The translations under genes were made by a program, and so were the position numbers. Positions 59,056-64,000 of a DNA stretch of 64,000 nt are shown piece after piece. Position 1 is the first letter of the stretch. Each line of letters begins with the position of its first letter. This DNA is from Neisseria arctica (GTDB taxonomy: Bacteria > Pseudomonadota > Gammaproteobacteria > Burkholderiales > Neisseriaceae), in assembly GCF_022870905.1 (NCBI RefSeq), contig NZ_CP091510.1, positions 496,001 through 560,000 of the forward strand, written 5' to 3'. Below the pieces are notes generated by a model. That model had not been told where the DNA came from, did not search any database, and worked only from the letters and a program-made list of their open reading frames with translations.

Positions 59056-60264
59056 TTATTTTGCGTATTTTTCAAAGATTTGGTCAATCAGTGCATCTGC
59101 GGCAGCCCAGTCTACCGGGTCTGCTTCGGGGGCTATTATATTTTTGGCTGCGGCAGCCGCCATGTTTTGGCCGTTTTCATTCTTGGTGTCGACTGTAACC
59201 GACATAGACAAACCGACCCGAAGAGGATTTTTTTGCAATTCTTGCGGATCCAAGCTGATACGTACCGGTACGCGTTGCACAACTTTAATCCAGTTGCCAG
59301 TAGCATTTTGCGGCGGCAGCATGGAAAAAGCGCTACCCGTTCCGGCCGATAGCCCCATAATTTTGCCTCGGTATTTGACTTTATTGCCATAAAGGTCAGA
59401 AGTCATGACTACAGGTTGGCCTATGCGCATTTTGCTTAATTGTACTTCTTTAAAGTTGGCGTCCACCCAAAGATCTTGTAAAGGAACAACAGCCATCATC
59501 GGTGCGCCGGGTGTTGTTTTTTGGCCGATTTGGATATTGCGTTTAGCGATTTGGCCTGAGGTGGGAGCGCGGATTTGGGTACGCTGAAGGTTTAACCAAG
59601 CATCTTTAATGTGGCTGACGGCAGTTTGTACTGCTGGCTGCTGGCGTAGGGGAATATTTTTACCTAATGCGGCTTGAACTGATGATTCTTGAGCCTGAAC
59701 TGCTTTTAAAGCGGTTTGTGCCTGCACCACAGCGGCACGGGCATGGCTCAGTTCTTCTCCTGAAATAGCATCCGTGCCGGCCAAAGATTCGCGCCGGCGT
59801 AGGTCTGCCTGTGCTTTTGCCAAATCGGCTTTAGCGGCTAAAACCCGTGCTTGCGCTTCGGCATTGCCTGCATTTTGTTGTTGGTATTGGCGGATAGCCT
59901 GAATCAGTTCGCTTTGCGCCCTGTCGTATGCCAGTTGGAAGTCACTATCATCCAGTATCACCAAGACATCGCCTTTTTTTACGATATCAGTATCTTCGAC
60001 AGCCACTTTGCGTACAGTTCCAGCTACTTGGGGGGTGATCTGTACCAAATGGCCGGCAACATAGGCGTCTTCAGTTTCTTCTTGGTGTTGCCAAACCAGC
60101 AGGTATATCAGTAGGAATCCAAGACCGATGATGATAAAAAAGAGAGTTAGCAGAGTCAGATTACGTTTACGGTGGCCGGATATGCCGGTTTTTCTAACGG
60201 TAATAGATCCCGGTTGTTCTGTTGCCATTTCGGTGCTTGGGGAAGAAGTATGATTGTTATTCAT
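59056..60264 (-). CDS. farA: HlyD-family membrane-fusion protein, FarA/EmrA type
   Basis: The 402-residue adaptor has one membrane helix (LLTLFFIIIGLGFLLIYLLVW). A lipoyl/barrel-sandwich region follows (VKKGDVLVILDDSDFQLAYD), then a long alpha-hairpin rich in Ala/Gln, and a beta domain with WVDANFKEVQLSKMRIGQPV. It bridges the FarB-like pump to an outer-membrane channel. I prefer the ATG at 60264; an in-frame GTG at 60303 would add 13 residues, and neither has a strong Shine-Dalgarno. Confidence 0.9.
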   Translation of the reverse strand: MNNNHTSSPSTEMATEQPGSITVRKTGISGHRKRNLTLLTLFFIIIGLGFLLIYLLVWQHQEETEDAYVAGHLVQITPQVAGTVRKVAVEDTDIVKKGDVLVILDDSDFQLAYDRAQSELIQAIRQYQQQNAGNAEAQARVLAAKADLAKAQADLRRRESLAGTDAISGEELSHARAAVVQAQTALKAVQAQESSVQAALGKNIPLRQQPAVQTAVSHIKDAWLNLQRTQIRAPTSGQIAKRNIQIGQKTTPGAPMMAVVPLQDLWVDANFKEVQLSKMRIGQPVVMTSDLYGNKVKYRGKIMGLSAGTGSAFSMLPPQNATGNWIKVVQRVPVRISLDPQELQKNPLRVGLSMSVTVDTKNENGQNMAAAAAKNIIAPEADPVDWAAADALIDQIFEKYAK

Positions 60265-60517
60265 AGTGATATTCGGCTTTGTTTGGTTGTATTCTTTATT
60301 CACAACAGTGTCGGGACGATTGGTTTTGTGCGGCCGGCAGGTATCAGTTTGGAATCGATTTTGCGATGTTGTTGCCCGTTTCGTACTTGGTTGCCCCGAT
60401 ATGATTACTTTGAATTGTACGACTATTTGCGCTCCGCTGCCTTATACTATTTCGTTTGGTTAAGGCAATTGTATTCATTTTAATACGGAAATTTGAATAC
60501 GGTTTATTCAAAAATGC

Positions 60518-60564
60518 TTTCAGACGGCATACATACTTTTCTGATGTATGGATGCCGTCTGAAA
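60518..60564 (-). terminator. terminator between the channel gene and the farA-like gene
   Basis: Inverted AT-type DUS copies extended by CATAC/GTATG form a long stem, followed on the minus strand by GCATTTTTG. It suggests the channel gene and the farA-like gene have partly separate transcripts. Confidence 0.72.
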
Positions 60565-60584
60565 ATAATTGGCAGAAGTTTATT

Positions 60585-61985
60585 TTATTCCGCCTTAAAT
60601 CCTCCGCCAAGCTGTGCATGTAAATTGCTCCATGAGGTTAGCAAATCAGCTTGGATTTTTACACTTTGTTGCTGTTGTTGTAGTGCTGCGTCTTGTTTTT
60701 GCAGATAAGTGAGCTTGCTATCCAATCCGGCACGGACTCTACGTTGGCTGGCCGTGGCTGATTTGTTTGCGGTTTGCTCCGCACGCTTTTGCAAATTAGC
60801 TTGTTCTTGCAGTATTTGGTAATCACTGACCGCATCTGCCGCTGAGCGCATGGCATTCAATACGGTTTGGTCGTATAGGGCAATTTGACGGTTATATTCT
60901 GCGCGGCTCATAGCTAACCGTGATTGTAAGGCTCCTGAAGTGAAAATCGGTAAATTAACGGCAGGCAGAAGCCCCAGCATGGCGGAATTTTTGCCGTTTA
61001 CAATATTGAAAGCGTCAATATGCGATAAGCCGGCCAAAAGCTTAAGTTCGATATTCGGGTAGAATTCCGCTTTCACTGCTGTGATGTCTTCGGAGCGAGA
61101 AAGCAGTAAAGCTTTTTGAGCGGCAATATCGGGCCTGCGGCTCAGTAAATCTGCCCGGATATTGTTGATGCGCAATGAAGGAGCATTTGAAATCGCCGTG
61201 GGTTGGAAGTTATCGAGTGCATTGGGAGCCTGCCCGCAGAGTGTTGCAAGACTGTGACGGAGACGGGCGCTTTGGCGTTGCAATTCAAGAAGCTGACTTT
61301 GCAAAAGCAGCTGAGCCTGCTCGGCAGGATATAAGGCACTACCAGGCAATAGTTGTGCTTGGATGCGTTGGCGTAATAGCGTTTCGGTTTCTGATGCGAG
61401 AGCGATTCGTTCTTGTAAGATTTTTTCTTGTGCAGAAAGGCTTTGTAAGCTGAAATATTGGGCGGCAACCGCTTGTGCAACTGTTAGGCGGGCTTGTTCC
61501 GCTTCATATGCAACTGCTTGTTTTTGTCCTAAAACGGAACGTATGCGGGCACGGTTTTTGCCCCAAAAGTCGAATACCCAGCTGCTTTGTACGGCCAAGT
61601 TGGCAAATTTTAAAGTATTTCCGGTATCGCCGTATGGTGAGGAGGGCTTGGGTGAAACGTAGATTCCTGCCCCTTGGGCGGTTAAACCGATTTGAGTTTT
61701 ATCGGCGGCTTCGGTGATCCCCAGTTGGGCTTGCGCCTGATTAAAGCGGGCTTGGGCGGCGCGCAAGTCCGGTGAGGTTGCTAATGCGCGGTTAACCAAT
61801 CGATTGAGCTGAGGATCATTTAGCTGCCGCCACCAGTATGGGGCACTTGGTGTGGAACGGCCTTTCGGCAACGAATACGCCGTTGGAGATTCCAACGGCG
61901 ATTGTTTTCCAAGGGGTGCGCATGCTGCCAATAGTGATATTGCGCTTACCAGCGTTGCGCATCTTAGGATAAATAAACGGTTCAT
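60585..61985 (-). CDS. NodT/OprM-type outer-membrane efflux lipoprotein
   Basis: The 466-residue protein has the lipobox LAAC (Cys about 22). Two OEP repeats follow (RATSPDLRAAQARFNQAQAQLG and its counterpart near DADVSDY). SRRPDIAAQKALLLSRSEDITAVKAEFYPNI is a clear NodT signature. It would provide the outer-membrane exit for the FarAB-like pump. I use the ATG at 61985 (MNRLF) with GGAAA upstream, rather than a TTG at 62000. It lies 35 bases after the MarR gene. Confidence 0.92.
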   Translation of the reverse strand: MNRLFILRCATLVSAISLLAACAPLGKQSPLESPTAYSLPKGRSTPSAPYWWRQLNDPQLNRLVNRALATSPDLRAAQARFNQAQAQLGITEAADKTQIGLTAQGAGIYVSPKPSSPYGDTGNTLKFANLAVQSSWVFDFWGKNRARIRSVLGQKQAVAYEAEQARLTVAQAVAAQYFSLQSLSAQEKILQERIALASETETLLRQRIQAQLLPGSALYPAEQAQLLLQSQLLELQRQSARLRHSLATLCGQAPNALDNFQPTAISNAPSLRINNIRADLLSRRPDIAAQKALLLSRSEDITAVKAEFYPNIELKLLAGLSHIDAFNIVNGKNSAMLGLLPAVNLPIFTSGALQSRLAMSRAEYNRQIALYDQTVLNAMRSAADAVSDYQILQEQANLQKRAEQTANKSATASQRRVRAGLDSKLTYLQKQDAALQQQQQSVKIQADLLTSWSNLHAQLGGGFKAE

Positions 61986-62020
61986 ACAGTTTTCCAGCAA
62001 TACTTCTGTCTGCGACCAAA

Positions 62021-62515
62021 TCAGTTGTTCAGTCGGGTCAGCAGTTTGCTCAGCAGATGGTGCAGTTGGGTATAATCTTCTTCGGTAAATACGTCCCAGA
62101 CATTATCGCCATTATCAGAAATCTTAGGCCAAATTTTCTGGATGAATGATTCACCTTCGGCAGTTAATTTTAGCACGATTTGCCGACGGTCTTGTTGGTT
62201 TATATGCCGTTCTACCCAGCCGCGCTCTACCATTTCGTCGGAAAGACGGGTAGCACTGGTACGGGTCAGATCCATCAAATCGCTCAGGCGGGAGGGAAGA
62301 ATTTCACTGTTTGGGCTTACATATACCGCCATTACGGCAAACCAAAGGTTTTCATTAATGCCGTAAGCTTTCAGACTTTCATTCAGTTTGCTGCTCAAGC
62401 GTTCGGTAACAACACGAAGCATGCGGGTTGCCCGTGCCTGCGGTTCTGAAAATTGAGGCAGTCGCTCGGAAAGCAGGCGTAAAGCATTAGATAATTCGGC
62501 TTGTGAAAAACTCAT
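62021..62515 (-). CDS. MarR-family repressor of the efflux cluster
   Basis: The 164-residue regulator has the winged-helix core RLSDLMDLTRTSATRLSDEM and wing RHINQQDRRQIVLKLTAEGE. It is the first gene of the cluster (MarR, channel, adaptor, pump), so local repression of efflux is likely. Gonococcal FarR is also a MarR protein controlling farAB. Confidence 0.9.
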   Translation of the reverse strand: MSFSQAELSNALRLLSERLPQFSEPQARATRMLRVVTERLSSKLNESLKAYGINENLWFAVMAVYVSPNSEILPSRLSDLMDLTRTSATRLSDEMVERGWVERHINQQDRRQIVLKLTAEGESFIQKIWPKISDNGDNVWDVFTEEDYTQLHHLLSKLLTRLNN

Positions 62516-62702
62516 ATTTATTATCTCGAAAATTAGATTTAAGCAAAACCTTAAGTTACATTAACAGTGGAAACTTCATGTTAGCAGAGGGTAAATGCAG
62601 GTAGGCTATAAAATAGATAATCGGTTAAGCTATGCAACAGGCGGTTTAATCACTTCTTGAATTGTTTTATTGTGAGTTGTGTTGCAGGTTGCTTTTCTAT
62701 TT

Positions 62703-63260
62703 TTAGCTTTCGCCAGGTTTGGGGAGCAATGTCAAAATACCTTTTTTTAGGGAAAGTGTATTTTGATCGGTGGAGTGCTCGTATATGGCGGCTTTCCTTA
62801 AGTCTAGTACTTGGGTTCGCGGTTGATTGTCTGTTGTGCGCCAGCTAATGAGATAAAGGGTGGGAGATACTGTTGTGATGGCTGCATGAGTACGGTATAT
62901 GCTGCCTTGAGTAATTGGAGTGAGGAGAATTTCATTATCAGAAACAACGGTAAAATTATAACGTTCGTTGCCGAAATCAATACGGTATGTTCTGCCGGCA
63001 GCTGGGAAGGGAGATTGACCGTTGTTTGCAAACGGGCTTGATGCAATAGCAGTATTTTCGGGTGTTGGTGAAGGAGAAGGGTGTTCAATTTTAATTGAAA
63101 ATGCAGCATCTGTTTGGGGCATAGCTACTGTGGGGGCTGCTTCTTTTTCAATGCGGACAGGAAAGGTGATATCGGGAGTAAGGATCTTATATTCTAGACC
63201 CCAGGCCGGCAATGCCGCGGCCCAAATACCTATACCGTAATAAATAATTGGTCTAAACAT
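62703..63260 (-). CDS. secreted MoaF-like protein
   Basis: The protein (185 residues from the ATG at 63260, 189 from 63272) starts with a signal peptide (GIGIWAAALPAWG). A low-complexity Pro/Ser/Thr linker follows (HPSPSPTPENTA). The last 100 residues, GRTYRIDFGNERYNFTV through PTLYLISWRTTDNQPRTQVLDL, resemble the lipocalin-like MoaF fold (Y-x-F, then APG-Y-x-SW, then V-D). Only the pattern supports this. The start is ambiguous: GGAG is 1 base from the first ATG but 13 from the second. Function is unknown. Confidence 0.55.
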   Translation of the reverse strand: MFRPIIYYGIGIWAAALPAWGLEYKILTPDITFPVRIEKEAAPTVAMPQTDAAFSIKIEHPSPSPTPENTAIASSPFANNGQSPFPAAGRTYRIDFGNERYNFTVVSDNEILLTPITQGSIYRTHAAITTVSPTLYLISWRTTDNQPRTQVLDLRKAAIYEHSTDQNTLSLKKGILTLLPKPGES

Positions 63261-63601
63261 AGTGCAACTCATACTCCATTGAATTTGTTTTATTTATAAA
63301 TTAAATACCTTGTATCTCCAGTTAGACTTTTAGATTTGAATTTAGTTTCTATACTTTACTAATAAAATAGCATTAAGAATTATTATTTTATTTTTCATAA
63401 AAATGATGCAGTTATATTCTATAACAAAAGTATTTTTGCATATTTGTTGCATTAATGTTTGGGGACGGATTGGGAATTTTCCTACGTTATGATGGTGTTT
63501 CTATATTCCATGAAAATGGAAAATAGGAGTATTAAAATACCAATTATTACAGTTTGAATTAAATATGGAGACGTAAAATTTATGTGTTATCGGTTTAATG
63601 C
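63261..63601. other. AT-rich intergenic region before queF
   Basis: The space between the MoaF-like and queF genes is strongly AT-rich and has no gene. A small hairpin TTCCAT-GAAA-ATGGAA lies near 63507-63522. The queF promoter lies at its right end. Confidence 0.5.
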
Positions 63602-63607
63602 TATAAT
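63602..63607 (+). promoter_or_regulatory. queF -10 box
   Basis: TATAAT, a perfect -10, ends 14 bases before the riboswitch. A -35 at about 17 bases is weak (TTTATG). Confidence 0.55.
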
Positions 63608-63620
63608 TTAAAAATTGCAC

Positions 63621-63658
63621 TTGTGGTTCGAGAACCTCCCACATAAAAAAACTAAGGA
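63621..63658 (+). ncRNA. preQ1-I riboswitch
   Basis: P1 is TGTGG (63622-63626) pairing with CCACA (63639-63643). The loop begins TTCGAGAACC. The downstream strand is TAAAAAAACTAAGGA, the conserved A-rich loop and 3' pseudoknot strand of preQ1-I aptamers. AAGGA (63654-63658) is also the queF Shine-Dalgarno, 7 bases before the ATG. Binding of preQ1 would thus hide it and lower QueF translation. Confidence 0.85.
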
Positions 63659-63665
63659 AATTGAT

Positions 63666-64000
63666 ATGTCTAGAAGTGAACAGGAGTTAGACGGGATTAC
63701 TTTATTGGGTGATAATAATACCCAATATAAAACCGAATATGCTCCGGAAGTACTGGAAGCTTTTGACAATAAGCATCCGGATAATGAATATCTCGTTAAG
63801 TTCGTATGTCCTGAATTTACCAGCCTGTGCCCGATGACCGGGCAGCCGGATTTCGCCACTATCTATATCCGTTATATTCCTGACGTGAAAATGGTGGAAA
63901 GTAAATCACTCAAACTCTATCTCTTTAGTTTCAGGAATCAAGGTGATTTTCATGAAGATTGTGTGAATATCATCATGAAGGATCTGATTTTGTTGATGCA
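63666..64000 (+). CDS. queF: NADPH-dependent preQ0 reductase QueF (cut by window end)
   Basis: QueF reduces preQ0 to preQ1 in queuosine synthesis. The first 111 codons are present and show type I QueF. The thioimide cysteine is Cys55 in [13 protein letters not shown], Asp62 follows, the NADPH-motif ESKSLKLY lies at 78-85, and His96-Glu97 are in GDFHED. These positions equal the B. subtilis enzyme. The gene is downstream of a preQ1 riboswitch, giving product feedback. Confidence 0.95.
   Translation, partial: MSRSEQELDGITLLGDNNTQYKTEYAPEVLEAFDNKHPDNEYLVKFVCPEFTSLCPMTGQPDFATIYIRYIPDVKMVESKSLKLYLFSFRNQGDFHEDCVNIIMKDLILLM

Noticed and set aside
58785..59087. 100-codon minus-strand frame between the farA- and farB-like genes
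   Set aside because: It overlaps the farA-like 3' end, crosses a DUS, and its composition does not look coding.

Overview
The window is chromosomal DNA of a Neisseria species or a very close relative. DNA uptake sequences (DUS, core GCCGTCTGAA) occur throughout, often as inverted pairs forming terminators. By eye about two thirds are the AG form (AGGCCGTCTGAA) and one third the AT form (ATGCCGTCTGAA), so I do not assign a species. The pilMNOPQ-aroK-aroB block divergent from ponA, a MetN of 245 residues and a PBP1a ending QLDSLF all agree with Neisseria. I recognise no rRNA, tRNA, insertion sequence, prophage or CRISPR array. Nearly all of it is housekeeping or conserved accessory sequence.

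Layout. 1-5.5 kb (minus): a GTPase with its DUF2868 membrane partner, uvrC, and a small secreted DUF4124 protein. 5.6-9.0 kb (plus): guaB, eno, ftsB. 9.1-15.9 kb (minus): type IV pilus assembly genes pilM-N-O-P-Q followed by aroK and aroB, divergent from ponA (16.0-18.4 kb). 18.6-24.4 kb: dapC, a CinA-like domain protein, argG and a GDSL-esterase autotransporter. 24.7-30.0 kb (minus): polyamine-type ABC transporter potGHI followed by an FAD oxidoreductase and a kinase-fold protein. 30.4-34.2 kb: rfbD, lemA, ynfA and two TPM-domain genes. 34.3-40.3 kb: a MocR-type regulator divergent from ccoG-fixH, then maeB. 40.5-44.3 kb: a membrane endonuclease/phosphatase-family protein, a 0.9-kb non-coding region, DUF445 and DUF2288 genes. 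44.4-49.1 kb and on to 50.1 kb: a zinc-type ABC transporter (znuCB + znuA) and the methionine transporter metNIQ. 50.4-57.0 kb: coaD, a Bax-inhibitor-1 protein, a CoA-transferase, yggX, argA, a zinc-ribbon protein and pyrE. 57.1-62.5 kb (minus): a complete drug/fatty-acid efflux set (MarR regulator, outer-membrane channel, FarA/EmrA-like adaptor, FarB/EmrB-like pump). 62.7-64.0 kb: a secreted MoaF-like protein and the start of queF behind a preQ1 riboswitch.

The most striking non-coding signal is at 41744-42462. Four direct modules of 97 nt each carry a perfect DnaA box (TGTGGATAA), an inverted half-box TTATCC/TTATTC 37 nt before it, a TGTTTG block 23 nt before it, and a 24-nt AT-rich element 27 nt after it. 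The internal spacing is identical in all four. This is a strong candidate for a replication origin or another DnaA-binding locus. Other regulatory findings are a preQ1-I riboswitch before queF, a matched pair of Zur-type operators before znuCB and znuA, a hairpin burying both possible aroK starts, and stacked palindromes in the ccoG leader. A 33-residue membrane peptide gene overlaps the znuC start by 4 nt.
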